Below are positions 29,008-38,900 of a DNA stretch of 60,400 bases, in pieces. The DNA comes from an uncultured Clostridia bacterium (GTDB lineage: Bacteria > Bacillota > Clostridia > Oscillospirales > Ruminococcaceae): the NCBI GenBank assembly GCA_947625735.1, contig CANQPL010000015.1:1-60400 (forward strand). The letters are read 5' to 3'. Below the pieces are notes generated by a model. It ran no database searches and was not told where the DNA came from. It saw nothing but the letters and a program-made list of their open reading frames with translations. The stretch's first letter is position 1. Every line of letters begins with the position of its first letter. The translations under genes were made by a program, and so were the position numbers.

Positions 29008-29055
29008 GATAGAACCCGACACGCCTCTCAACGATGCGTACCACGTCGGGTCATT
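29008..29055 (+). ncRNA. Leader hairpin, candidate abiF-associated RNA
   Basis: ACCCGAC (29014-29020) pairs with GTCGGGT (29045-29051); inside, ACGC (29021-29024) can pair with GCGT (29036-29039), leaving ACCAC unpaired. It begins about 10 nt after the predicted start site and ends before the abiF ribosome site. A structured RNA class upstream of abiF genes has been described; whether this one belongs to it needs a covariance search. Confidence 0.6.
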
Positions 29056-29074
29056 TTATTATCGGAGTGTTTTT

Positions 29075-29944
29075 ATGGATTTGAAAAATCATCAGCCGCC
29101 GTTGAATGTCGAAGAACAGGTTGAAAACCTGAAAGAAGTCGGTCTTGTTGTCAAAAATGAGGAATATGCAAAAAGTATTCTGAATGATATTTCATATTTC
29201 CGACTTGTTAAAGGTTACGGATTGGGATTAAAAAAACGCAATTCCAATTTTGACGGTACTGTAACCTTTGAACATATCGCTCAACTATATTTTTTTGACG
29301 CCAACTTGCGGCAGCTAATATCTGTTCTTGTTGAGAAAATTGAAATAAACTTTAGATGTCGGCTATGTAATTATTTCTGCTGCAAATACGGCGTTACCGG
29401 TTATGAAAATTCTTCATATTTTAAATGTGAGCAATATCACAACGAATTTATGGAAGAAGTCGATAAAGTAATTTTACGAAATCGCAACTCTCCTTTCGTT
29501 AAAAATTTTCAGAATAACTATTCTGAGGATAAATTGCCTTTTTATGCTGTGAGCGAATTAACAAGTTTCGGAACAATGTCGAAATTCTATAAGAATATGA
29601 TTAACTCGGATAAAAAAGAATTTGCAAAAAATTACGGTGTTGGATACACATATCTTGAAAGCTGGATCGAGCATATTGTTACGGTAAGAAATTTATGCGC
29701 TCATTACAATAGGATTTATAATTTCAAGCTGCCAAACAGACCTATGCTTTACAACCATGATAATGTTAATCCTAACACGATTTTTGCAACGCTTCTTTGT
29801 ATCAAGCGACTGCTCCCACGGGATAAACACTGGATCGAATTTGCCGATACACTGGAAATTCTTTTTGAGAAATATCCCGATGTGGACAAGCTCTGCATTG
29901 GTTTTCCCCAGGATTGGTATAACAAGCTGATAAACGAAAAATAG
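29075..29944 (+). CDS. abiF: Abi_2 family (AbiD/AbiF-like) abortive-infection HEPN protein
   Basis: 289 residues from ATG 29075, preceded by GGAG at 29064-29067. The N-terminus (NVEEQVENLKEVGLVVKNEE, then SYFRLVKGYGLGLKK) is characteristic of Abi_2, and the C-terminal HEPN signature RNLCAH (R205-H210) marks an RNA-cleaving toxin domain. It is the only plus-strand gene among the conjugation genes. It has its own consensus promoter (28972-29001) and a leader hairpin (29014-29051), and ends 4 nt from the convergent traG stop. Known for the family: phage-triggered growth arrest, and pairing with a small structured RNA. Likely cargo protecting the element or host. Confidence 0.85.
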   Translation: MDLKNHQPPLNVEEQVENLKEVGLVVKNEEYAKSILNDISYFRLVKGYGLGLKKRNSNFDGTVTFEHIAQLYFFDANLRQLISVLVEKIEINFRCRLCNYFCCKYGVTGYENSSYFKCEQYHNEFMEEVDKVILRNRNSPFVKNFQNNYSEDKLPFYAVSELTSFGTMSKFYKNMINSDKKEFAKNYGVGYTYLESWIEHIVTVRNLCAHYNRIYNFKLPNRPMLYNHDNVNPNTIFATLLCIKRLLPRDKHWIEFADTLEILFEKYPDVDKLCIGFPQDWYNKLINEK

Positions 29945-29947
29945 TCC

Positions 29948-32110
29948 TTAACTTGCATAAACACCGTCAATATCCTTTAGCCTGTCCCTGATATTGTCGG
30001 GAATATCGTCCATTAACTCCGCAGCCGACCTGATTATTTCATTATCGCTTGTAATGTAATCAATCTCAATTGTTCCGGCGGGGTCTATGGGATTTCCCTC
30101 ATACAAACAGGAGAAGTCAACGTATTCCGTTTCGGGTACAGTTTTTACATTTTCTTCAAGATAGAATGTATTGCGCTCTTTGTCTGCTTCGTCAAGCATA
30201 TGGTATCGTGGGTGATTTGTAATATCGAATTTTGCCGTCATAAATGGGTGCAGCCCTCTTACCATAACAATACAGTCGTTATTATCCATTGTTGCAAGCT
30301 CGTCTATGGTAGCAAGTTCACGCCCTAAAATTCCGTCATTGTATGATGTTGAGCCTTGTTTGGATTTCGTTTTGTTTATTGATAGCGTGTCAATGGTTTC
30401 CTTGCCAAGCTCCTTTGATAAATATTCATTGGTAAATTGGTCTTTACCTCCGAGATATATTATTGTATCGCAGTTCCCGGGCAACTCTTGCCATGACTTC
30501 TCGTAAAGCCGTTTTAATTGCGAGAGGTTTTGCAATATTATAACTGCCGATATTTCAAATTTTCGGCAAGTAGCAAGTACCTTGTCAAATTCCGGGATTT
30601 TGCCGATATTCGCATATTCGTCTAACAGACATCGTACATGATATTTAAGTCTGCCGTGATAATATGTTATCGCTCTGTTATACAAAGTATCAAACAATTG
30701 AGTGTACATCATAGCGGCAAGAAAATTGTATGTGGTATCGGTCGAGGGAATAATTATAAACAGGGCAGTCAATTCATCTCCCAGAGTTTCAAGATGTATG
30801 TTATCCGTAAAAGTAAGATTTCTCACATCTTCCAACTTAAAATGCTGTAGCTTTGTTGTGGTACTGATTAAAATTGACTGCATGGTTTTTCCCGCTGCCT
30901 GCTTAAATTCCTCATAATACTGCACCGATAAAGCAGTCGGAGAGGTTTCCTTGTGCTTATCGAACATAAGGTCAAGATCGGATTTTTCTTCCTCTTTGCC
31001 CTCAATAACTTTTGCTTTATGTATGAGATCAAGTACGGCAGCGAAATTCTGTTCTTCCTCGCTTCCTGTTTCTACAAGCAGAAAACATAGTGCAGACAGT
31101 AAAAGCCTTGTGGCGTCCGTCCAGAATTGATCTCCGCCGCTTGCCCCTTCTTCCTTTGTGTTGAGCATAAATGTGTTTATCATCTTGATAACATTATTGC
31201 TGTTAATATTCCCGTCATTGTCTTTAAGATAGTGGAACGGATTATAGTTTGAGGAATGCTTCATATCGTTGATATTAAACACTTTTATCTTATATCCCTT
31301 GCGCTCCAACATCTTACCGCAGGATTGCAGCAGCTCGCCTGACGGGTCTGTAACGACAAAAGATGTGTTGCACTGCATTATGTTAGGCTTGACGTAAAAG
31401 CGGGATTTACCTGTTCCAGAACCGCCGAGGATAAGCATATTGAGGTTAAGCATAGGCTTTATCTTCTCAACCGCTTTTCGCATTCCGGCAACTTTTTTGA
31501 TTGAAAGTTTTTCATTGCCGAGTACAACGCTTTCCGCTTCCTGCTCTCTTTCTTCCTCAAAATTTCCCATTGGGGAATTTTCTCGTTTAACAGGCTTATC
31601 GGATTTCTTTTTCTTCTTCTTCTTTGATTTTTTCTCTTTTTCGGTTTCGGCGTTCAGATCACGCTTTTTACGGTCAAGTACCAGAAACACATCGGACGCC
31701 GCTATGACATTATTGTAAAAATCATTTGTATCGGCAATAATGTCCTTTTCCTGCTGATTGCCCCAACGTGCTGAACCGTGTTCAGAACCTTTGCGGTGAT
31801 AGCGTTTACCGTTACCCGAAAGTTTCCATAATATCAGCAGCATACCGCCCATAATTCCGATAATCATTCCCTTTTTTGCAATTCCCGTTCCTTTGAAAAC
31901 TGCTCCGAACGCCCTTGCAAAAGCGGCGGGATTTGCATATTCGGAAAGAGAATTAAGTGCCGTTAGCCACTGTATACCTTTTTTCGTTGCTGTATCTTCA
32001 AGAACATATCCGAACCATGTACAGATCAAAACTGCGGCAACTGCGCCCACAACATATATTATCAGTTCTGCGCTGTCTTTCTTCTTAGGAACGCCAATAT
32101 TGCTCGCCAT
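29948..32110 (-). CDS. VirD4/TraG-type conjugative coupling protein
   Basis: 720 residues. Two N-terminal TM helices (about 17-35 and 82-98), then a basic linker (KKKKKKKSDKPVKR). The P-loop ATPase follows: LILGGSGTGKSRFYVKPNI (Walker A), VVTDPSGELL and RCLLDEYANIGKIPEF (Walker B), and VIILQNLSQLKRLY. It recruits the relaxosome to the channel. The repeat at 31561-31579 is read as ENSPMGNFEEE in the linker, so the insertion spares the folded core. A good AGGAAAGG site precedes the ATG. Confidence 0.92.
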   Translation of the reverse strand: MASNIGVPKKKDSAELIIYVVGAVAAVLICTWFGYVLEDTATKKGIQWLTALNSLSEYANPAAFARAFGAVFKGTGIAKKGMIIGIMGGMLLILWKLSGNGKRYHRKGSEHGSARWGNQQEKDIIADTNDFYNNVIAASDVFLVLDRKKRDLNAETEKEKKSKKKKKKKSDKPVKRENSPMGNFEEEREQEAESVVLGNEKLSIKKVAGMRKAVEKIKPMLNLNMLILGGSGTGKSRFYVKPNIMQCNTSFVVTDPSGELLQSCGKMLERKGYKIKVFNINDMKHSSNYNPFHYLKDNDGNINSNNVIKMINTFMLNTKEEGASGGDQFWTDATRLLLSALCFLLVETGSEEEQNFAAVLDLIHKAKVIEGKEEEKSDLDLMFDKHKETSPTALSVQYYEEFKQAAGKTMQSILISTTTKLQHFKLEDVRNLTFTDNIHLETLGDELTALFIIIPSTDTTYNFLAAMMYTQLFDTLYNRAITYYHGRLKYHVRCLLDEYANIGKIPEFDKVLATCRKFEISAVIILQNLSQLKRLYEKSWQELPGNCDTIIYLGGKDQFTNEYLSKELGKETIDTLSINKTKSKQGSTSYNDGILGRELATIDELATMDNNDCIVMVRGLHPFMTAKFDITNHPRYHMLDEADKERNTFYLEENVKTVPETEYVDFSCLYEGNPIDPAGTIEIDYITSDNEIIRSAAELMDDIPDNIRDRLKDIDGVYAS
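31561..31579. repeat. Near-palindrome copy 7 (in traG)
   Basis: AATTTCCCATTGGGGAATT, read as ENSPMGNF in the basic linker between the TM region and ATPase. Confidence 0.85.
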
Positions 32111-32118
32111 AGCTGTAC

Positions 32119-34326
32119 CTACCTTTCCTGCGCTGTAGGTACAGCTTTTGTCTGTTCCGTTGGATTTCCTTTTTCGGTACTGCCGATTTCCCGTACTTTA
32201 TGGACAAAACTTTTAAGTCCTTGTAAGGTAAGTTTTTTCGGATTCTGCGCCGCTTCCTCCGATATACCAAGAGATTTAATTATAGTTGCTTTTTCATCAT
32301 CGGACAGTCCCAGATCGGACAGCTTTGCGCCGTCAATTTTACTTTTCGGCATAAGCGCAGCGTTATCGTCCTTGCGTATTTCAACATAATTTGTAGATAA
32401 TGCCGTTACGGTAACGCTTTCGACTGTAACAGGTTGGGGAACATCAATAATATTTTCTTTGTTAAGCTCCCTGATAATTTCCGCTGCCGACATTTCGTCC
32501 TTAATATCAAAGCCTTTCAGCAGCGCAGTCTCCACATCTGACATTGATATACCCTTGTCGATCTCCATGTATTTATATGTATCTTCAATTTCCTGAACAA
32601 TAACAATACTGTCTGCTGTTGTATGATACATAAAGTCTTTAAGTTCGGGATTTTTGCTGTCAAAGGTCTTTGTGACGGTTTCCTCCTGCTTCTGTACGGT
32701 TTCCTCGATATTCTCAAAATCCTCTTTACGGTAACTGCCGATAACTCTGTCGGCGATCTCCTTTGCGGATAATTCGCTGTAGCCCATTTCCGTGAGAGTT
32801 GCAATAACTTCAAGGCGGGATTGTATCGGCATTATCGTAAACTGATTTGCGTTTTTATCGAAAACGCAGCATTTACTTCCGTTATCCTTTGGTATTTCTC
32901 CATGACATTCCGCCTTCCCGATCACTTGCTGAGATAACTGCGACTGTGCAAGATACTCTCCGATATTGGGAATATCTGCATATACGATCTCCGCTGTTTC
33001 ATGGGAATAGTTAAATATTTCCTTGTAATTGTCGGGCAGCTTGTTATTTATATCTTTAAGCAGCTTGTCCGCTGCCTTTGGGGAAATACCTTGCTTTAAA
33101 AGCTCTGTTCTGATCTCGCCCGCATTATTGATACCCAAACTTATGAGCCGATTCTGTTCCTCATTGTATAAGTCGATACGCCTGAAATTGTTGCCCGACT
33201 GATATATTTCGGTATCTTTATTTGCGTGCAGGTACTTTGTATTGTAGCTTTTAGCAAGCTCTGAGCCTGTCCGTGAGGATTTGAGTATCTTGTTTTCATC
33301 GTATATCTTGTATTCCTTTTCCATGTCAAGCTTCATGGAAATAGTCTTGCCGCCGTTTATGAGCTCAACGTCCGATTTGTTTATCCGCAGATAGTCAAGG
33401 GCGGCGGTATTGGGAACACGGACAAAATATGTGTTATTATCTTCCTCAACAACAAGTTTTGCAACGTCCATTGTTATTGTATCGTCCGTAACGTCTATGA
33501 GATACTTTTCGCTTTCGGCAAGACTGCTCTGATATTCGTCACGGGCTTTTTTTACAGCTTCCGCAAGCTGCGGAGAATAAAGTGCAATTACGCTGTTCTC
33601 ATACTGTGCGAATTTAACGTCCAAACCGTCCTGTGATACGGCAGCATATACCTCCTGCGCTTCCTCATATGACAGCTTTTCTGCTATGCGGTCAAGATTG
33701 TCAAGAGGTGCAGTCTGATCATACCTTGTGACTTCTATTCCTGCAAGCTGATTTTTCAGATCAATGCTCTCCTTGATAGCCGCCTCATACTGCCTGTTAA
33801 ATTCCTTTGGCACAACATTCATATATGTTCCGTCTGAGGATTTAAAGGAATAGACTGGTATATCATGACTTCTAAGTACATTTGCCGTCAGCCCCATATC
33901 CTCTGCGCTGATCTTCTTCGTACCGTCCTTAATGAGTAAAGATGTAGGATCGTCTTTCATCTGCTCCGCAGCAATATGCTTTAGGGCGGCGTTTACTTCA
34001 TTTATATACTGTGACGGTACGGCGATCACGGCGTTATTGCCCTCGGTAAGCTGCGTCGCAAAGAATGAACCGCCAATATCCTTTGCCGTATTCTCCAATT
34101 CGGCAAGTTTCTCCCTTGGGAGCGTAACATACTTAAAGTCAAGTCCTGCCCTTTTCAGCTTGTCAAAATCCTTTTTTGACAGACTGCCGAATTTGATCTT
34201 AGGCTGTTTGGGGGTCTTGTTCTTTTCCTTCGGATAGCTGTTTCGGTTACTGCTCATATTTCTTATTATTTCAAGCAGCTGCTTTAAAAACTCAATAAAA
34301 ACGATATTAGCGTCATCGCCTATCAT
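32119..34326 (-). CDS. DUF3801/PcfB-like relaxosome accessory, extended form
   Basis: 735 residues, soluble. The N-terminal ~120 residues (KFGSLSKKDFDKLKRAGLDF, YVTLPREKLAELENTAKD, FFATQLTEGNNAVIAVPSQY) resemble the DUF3801/PcfB fold. Proteins of this fold bind the relaxase and sit upstream of the coupling protein. Several related alpha/beta modules follow (for example VYAAVSQDGLDVKFAQYE), giving a length far above the usual ~150 residues. The start overlaps the lipoprotein stop (TAATGA) and the next gene is traG 8 nt on. Confidence 0.6.
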   Translation of the reverse strand: MIGDDANIVFIEFLKQLLEIIRNMSSNRNSYPKEKNKTPKQPKIKFGSLSKKDFDKLKRAGLDFKYVTLPREKLAELENTAKDIGGSFFATQLTEGNNAVIAVPSQYINEVNAALKHIAAEQMKDDPTSLLIKDGTKKISAEDMGLTANVLRSHDIPVYSFKSSDGTYMNVVPKEFNRQYEAAIKESIDLKNQLAGIEVTRYDQTAPLDNLDRIAEKLSYEEAQEVYAAVSQDGLDVKFAQYENSVIALYSPQLAEAVKKARDEYQSSLAESEKYLIDVTDDTITMDVAKLVVEEDNNTYFVRVPNTAALDYLRINKSDVELINGGKTISMKLDMEKEYKIYDENKILKSSRTGSELAKSYNTKYLHANKDTEIYQSGNNFRRIDLYNEEQNRLISLGINNAGEIRTELLKQGISPKAADKLLKDINNKLPDNYKEIFNYSHETAEIVYADIPNIGEYLAQSQLSQQVIGKAECHGEIPKDNGSKCCVFDKNANQFTIMPIQSRLEVIATLTEMGYSELSAKEIADRVIGSYRKEDFENIEETVQKQEETVTKTFDSKNPELKDFMYHTTADSIVIVQEIEDTYKYMEIDKGISMSDVETALLKGFDIKDEMSAAEIIRELNKENIIDVPQPVTVESVTVTALSTNYVEIRKDDNAALMPKSKIDGAKLSDLGLSDDEKATIIKSLGISEEAAQNPKKLTLQGLKSFVHKVREIGSTEKGNPTEQTKAVPTAQER

Positions 34327-35195
34327 TATTCGGACACCTCGCTTTCTGTTTCGGGTAAAGTGATTCTGTCGCTGTCGGTGCAGCCGTATGAAAAGGGCGA
34401 TTGATTAAACATCACGGTTATATCTGTATCTGTAGCCGCTGACCAACCATTCGGAACGGACAGCGGCAGAACGCGCCTTATTCCTATACCGTTTACGGTT
34501 GCAGCAGGATTTTTCTCGTCCTCGGTATAGTCCGAATAATTATATGACATTTTTGTTGTACTGCGAAGAATATCCCGCTGCCTGATCTCCAATTCTGAAA
34601 TACTCGCTGAATATTGGATCGTGTTGCCGTTTGCAGTATCAACCGTGAGCATATGTGTTGACATGACTGCCTGACGGTTTTCGCCGTTATCTATTCCGAA
34701 TATCTTTGCTTCCTTGTCCGAATAAGCGGCTGTGTTGTCATTGTGATTTTTGGTGTAATTTACTGCTGTAGACGTATAGCCCCAGTTATAGTAAAGCTGA
34801 TCGTGCGTTACGGCAAGTTCTCTGCATATATCCTCAACCGTACTGTTATTGTTTTGAGCATATATCTCCAACAGTCTGTCGGGATCAAGCCTGATAAGGT
34901 AGATCGCCTTTTCGTCCACATCACGGTTTATATTGATCGCCTCGCTGTAATAGATCTCCCACATATCCGCCGAGAGAAAAGTGTCCTTGTCAAGTCCTAC
35001 TGCGCGGGCGTAATACTGATATTCTTTTATATCGGGAAAATCTTCCTCGTCCGTCATGCTCTCGGAGAACCATTCGGCAATTGCCTTTATTTCCTTTTCC
35101 TGCTGACTTAAATTTTCGTCCTCTGCCGTCTGCGCTGTGCAGCCTGACATTATCATAGCCGCACATATTAAAGCGGTCAATTTTTTTTTAATCAT
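34326..35195 (-). CDS. Exported lipoprotein at head of conjugation operon
   Basis: 289 residues with a lipoprotein signal (MIKKKLTALICAAMIMSGC, lipobox MSGC, Cys19). The mature part is acidic with Tyr-rich segments. AVTHDQLYYNWGYTSTAVNY has a helix-turn-helix-like look but lies on the exported side. No enzyme motif recognised. GGAAAAGGAGC precedes the ATG and a TATAAT lies about 30 nt upstream (35227-35232), so this is probably the first gene of the leftward transfer operon. Possible role: surface component or exclusion factor. Confidence 0.6.
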   Translation of the reverse strand: MIKKKLTALICAAMIMSGCTAQTAEDENLSQQEKEIKAIAEWFSESMTDEEDFPDIKEYQYYARAVGLDKDTFLSADMWEIYYSEAININRDVDEKAIYLIRLDPDRLLEIYAQNNNSTVEDICRELAVTHDQLYYNWGYTSTAVNYTKNHNDNTAAYSDKEAKIFGIDNGENRQAVMSTHMLTVDTANGNTIQYSASISELEIRQRDILRSTTKMSYNYSDYTEDEKNPAATVNGIGIRRVLPLSVPNGWSAATDTDITVMFNQSPFSYGCTDSDRITLPETESEVSE

Positions 35196-35226
35196 TTGGG
35201 CTTGCTCCTTTTCCTGTGATAATTAT

Positions 35227-35232
35227 ATTATA
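35227..35232 (-). promoter_or_regulatory. Probable -10 element of lipoprotein/traG operon
   Basis: TATAAT on the minus strand (GGTATAATA context), about 32 bp before the ATG at 35195. The -35 region is weak, with no good TTGACA at 17 bp, so confidence is moderate. Confidence 0.4.
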
Positions 35233-35410
35233 CCATATCCTATTTTCGGAAAATTGTAGCCTAAATCCGCTCTTTTTTCTGATATTGTGGTGACCGGAGA
35301 GTTGAAGTGATTTAATATGATTTTATATGCGTTTCATGTTAATATATTTGTTATATATGGAATGTGCTAAAACATTATGCAAATTTTTTGTGAACAGATG
35401 GCATAAAAAA

Positions 35411-35520
35411 TCAGCGGTACTGTTTTTCACAATACCGCCAATTTTTTGCATATGCTGTTGTTCTTGTTTTGAAAACAATTCCCCATTGGGGAATTACTCT
35501 GATTCACTTGCTTCATTTTT
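35411..35520. repeat. Relic of the parB 3'-end sequence (direct repeat with 58474-58562)
   Basis: Hairpin GCGGTA...TACCGC, then ATATGCTGTTGTT, the near-palindrome and GAATTACTCTG occur in the same order and orientation as after parB. Reading leftward, 13 codons end in a stop at the same point as ParB. Roughly 80% similar over 90 bp by eye. Confidence 0.7.
35477..35495. repeat. Near-palindrome copy 8 (island left junction)
   Basis: AATTCCCCATTGGGGAATT overlapping a relic stop codon (35494-35496), the same position relative to a stop as in copy 9. Confidence 0.85.
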
Positions 35521-35580
35521 GTTGATTGAATAAAATTAGAATAAATTATTCACATATATAACCATACAACGCAAAAAAAT

Positions 35581-35862
35581 TCAAGTTAGTGTTCCTACAT
35601 AATTGTTAGAATACATTTCATTATAAACTACAGTGCAATTAGGAAATATTTGCTTTATTTCTGATTCTGACTTGCTGATCTGCTCTCCCCACAAGTCTAA
35701 ATATGTTATGTTCGAGAGAATATTTAACTGATCTAAATACTCTATCTGAGTATTATCCAAATGAAGTATTTCTGAATCCGCAAAACCCAATCTACTATTA
35801 TGACCGATATTTGCCTGATAATAGCAAAAAATCAATTGATTTTGGCTTGGAATTTTCTTCAC
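35581..35862 (-). pseudogene. Leucine-rich-repeat fragment
   Basis: 93 codons with an LRR core (SEILHLDNTQIEYLDQLN, then SNITYLDLWGEQIS) and the cap-like end IKQIFPNCTVVYNE. This resembles the C-terminal end of a longer Clostridia LRR protein. No signal peptide, and the candidate GTG start lies inside the inverted repeat at 35850-35882. It follows the subtilase stop by 93 bp. Probably a truncated remnant at the island edge, though a short secreted-less LRR protein cannot be excluded. Confidence 0.45.
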
Positions 35863-35882
35863 CCATTAAGTGAAGAAAATTC
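35850..35882. repeat. 13-bp inverted repeat (hairpin)
   Basis: Perfect arms GAATTTTCTTCAC (35850-35862) and GTGAAGAAAATTC (35870-35882) around a 7-nt loop. It sits 70-100 bp beyond the subtilase stop on the minus strand. Without a T-run it is not a typical intrinsic terminator; it may still mark the end of the island operon or be an operator. Confidence 0.5.
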
Positions 35883-35955
35883 AGGTTTCATAAAAGTTTA
35901 ATTTTTGCTATATGTTGCCTAAAATCAAATGCTTTCAAGTACGAACTTTGCGGAA

Positions 35956-38900
35956 TCAGGAATTATTCAGATACCATACATTTCCACTTTCATCTGTAAC
36001 TTTTCCTGTTTTTACCTCAATTTCTATCAGGCTTTGATAAACATTTGCACTGGGCATTCCTCCATTTGCTATTATTTCTTCGAGTTCCTCTTGTGGACGA
36101 GAATATCTGAGGATAAATTTTACATATTCTTTTTCTATAATATCCTCATAAGATAAGCAAACAAATTCGCCGCTTAATCTGGATTTTTCCTTATAATGCT
36201 TTGTAACTTGAGAACGTGCATACTCGATCCATTCTTCATCAACATATGTTTCTTGTTCTTTTGACGAAGAAGATTGTGTTATTTCAGTTGGTGTTGTCGT
36301 GGTTGTTTCTTCATTTTCTACAGATTGCCGCTCACTATCATACGAAAACTTGACTAATCCGGAAACAGAACGCATAGTATCAAGGTGAGATGATACAATG
36401 TCATCTGATGACAAAGGAGATTCGTTAAGGTCAATGTAAATATCAATGCCTTCCAGATTATGATACAAAATATATTCACCGTTTGATTCCGAAACACATA
36501 TTTCATTTTCATTGATAATCTTTGAATTTGCAATTGAACTATTGATTAAATCACCAATAATGACCCCCTGTATCATCTCACCACCATCAGCAATCTGAAT
36601 TGATTGTATTTTTGATGAGCCAACTAAATCATCAGATAATTGTTGAGGAATAAATACATACTTTAATTCAGGAACATAAAGTCCAACGCCACCATGTGTA
36701 AGACTTACCTGTTCACAATTGCTTTTGCCATATATTGCAATAACATCTTGAATTGTATAATTATAAAAATCTATAGCATACATCTTCTCTTTATGATGTT
36801 CAGTATTATCTGTTTTTGCAATTCCACTATCATTTTCAGCGTAAATAAATTTAACTAACCCACGCTCTGACATCATATCGTCAATGTGGTTTTGTACATT
36901 ATCGTTAGAACCAGACGGGGATTTGCTCATATTGACGTAAATCTCGGTCATTCCCGTTTTCTCTATATAACAGTAATAACCGTCAGTATCAGAAACAACA
37001 ATATTTTCGTCAGCAAACTTACCGTTGCTTTTCAAAATGGATTGCGCAACTGTATCGCCTATATATACTCCCTGAACAACTTGACCTCCGTTGCACACTA
37101 CAACACCGTCAATTGGTTTATCGGTGGTATAATCGCTTCTATTGGAGTAGAATTTGTAACCCATATAATTAACATCTACTTCATAAGCAACATCTAAATC
37201 CCCATATACTATAACACAATTGTCTTGTCCATACAAATGAACAATATCATCTATACTCCAACCATAAAAATCAACAGCGGACTTTTCTGTTATCTCTATA
37301 ACAGAATTATCTGTGCCGGCAGTCATTTTTGCCCATTCAATATAATTTACCCCTTCTAAAGTTGATTGTATGGGTTCGGCATACTTGAATGTTTTGTAAC
37401 CATCTGCAATAACACTTACATTATATAATCCATCGGGTAAGAATAATTCAAAATGCCCAAAATTGTCAGTTATAGCTGTATATACTTTACCTGTGCTCAA
37501 AGATTCTGCTGTAACCGTTGCTTGCGAGATTACCTTATCCTCATCATCTATATCGACAACATATGACATAACACCGCCATTATACTCTCTGGATTCTTCA
37601 GGATCTCCGCCATGGTAATTATCTGATATCCCAAGTGCAGCCCTTACAGCAATTTTAGCGTCAACTATTTTAACATCAGAGCTTTTAGTGCTAATTGAGT
37701 TACAAACAATCATTTTTACTGCTTCACCAGTCAAGCTACTGTCAGCTGCCCACACCATGGCTGCAACTCCAGCTACGTGCGGAGCCGCCATAGATGTTCC
37801 GGACCAATTTACTTTTTGAACGAAATTTATTTTATATGTATTGCCATATTTGTTATTTGCCATTGTAGAATATATTTTTTCACCTGGTGCAAAAATATCG
37901 ACACGATTTCCAACACATGAAAAGTTACTAATTGAATATTTTTCATCAACAGATCCTACCACAATTATTCTATTATAGACATCCGGATATTTTTGAGCAT
38001 TTATCGCACTAAAATAACTATTGTATTTTGCATCTACCCATAATACAGAAAACACATCTTCTTCACTGGTTTTATATTTTTTATTTGATTCATTGCCTGC
38101 TGAATTTACTATTACAAAATCATAACCCATATTTATCATCCTTTGAAGATAGTTAGCTAAAATGTCACTGTTTTTATCAACTTCTTTTCTGGTTTCATCA
38201 TTAATATCACGATATTGAATGTATACACTCAGTGGGATGCTTATTTCTTCTTTATCATTATTGGAAGGCAACGATACCATATTGCCAAAAGAAGCATTAA
38301 TAACTTTGACATTCCTAAGAATTAATTCCGCTAAAACAACTTTTACCCACATCGCAGATTTTATACGACCATATGACACCGCATATAAATTACCGTTTCC
38401 ATAAGGATATACCCCACAAATTCCCTTTTCATTATCAGAATTTGCTGCCATAGTACCTGCAACATGTGTGCCATGAGATTCATTTCCATCTTGTTTTACA
38501 GAAACATTATAATCGAGGAATTTATAAGCAAACCCTAAATCCTCGTGTTCCAAATCAAATCCATTATCAATTACCCCAATTCTAAGATTTTTATTTATTT
38601 TTTCAGAATTGTTTTCAAGGAGTTCCCATGCAGCTGGAGCATTTATTGCTTCAATTCCCCAACTTTTGCCTATACAGTCTGTTGAATTTTTTAAATCCTT
38701 ACTCCATTTGTTACCATATTTTATATCATCAACTTCAATATTCGATACATAATTTATACTTGCACTTTCTACTAAAGGCTCAGACATAAACTGACTTATT
38801 AATAAATTCAGTTCATCATATGAGTGTACATCTTTTAAAACAAGTTGATAATCGCCTGTTTTTTCTATGTACCCTACAATTTCAGCATTGTACTTTTCTA

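Larger units (their letters stand above)
35196..35580. other. Non-coding junction between conjugation operon and island
   Basis: 385 bp without a credible gene. It holds the probable promoter of the leftward lipoprotein operon (35227-35232), a small hairpin (35414-35438), a copy of the near-palindrome (35477-35495) and a 13-codon relic reading leftward into a stop at 35494-35496. Composition becomes markedly AT-richer from about 35.5 kb on. I read it as the left junction of the surface island. Confidence 0.6.

Noticed and set aside
29006..29074. Longer abiF reading frame starting at a GTG at 29006
   Set aside because: It would start at the predicted transcription start, inside the leader hairpin and without a ribosome site; ATG 29075 has GGAG at the right distance.
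31620..31660. Frameshift suspected at the AAG/AAA-rich stretch of traG
   Set aside because: The frame stays open on both sides and the poly-Lys linker is common in coupling proteins.
35327..35533. 68-codon plus-strand frame in the island junction
   Set aside because: It runs through the hairpin, the near-palindrome and the relic of a minus-strand gene end; low-complexity and no ribosome site.
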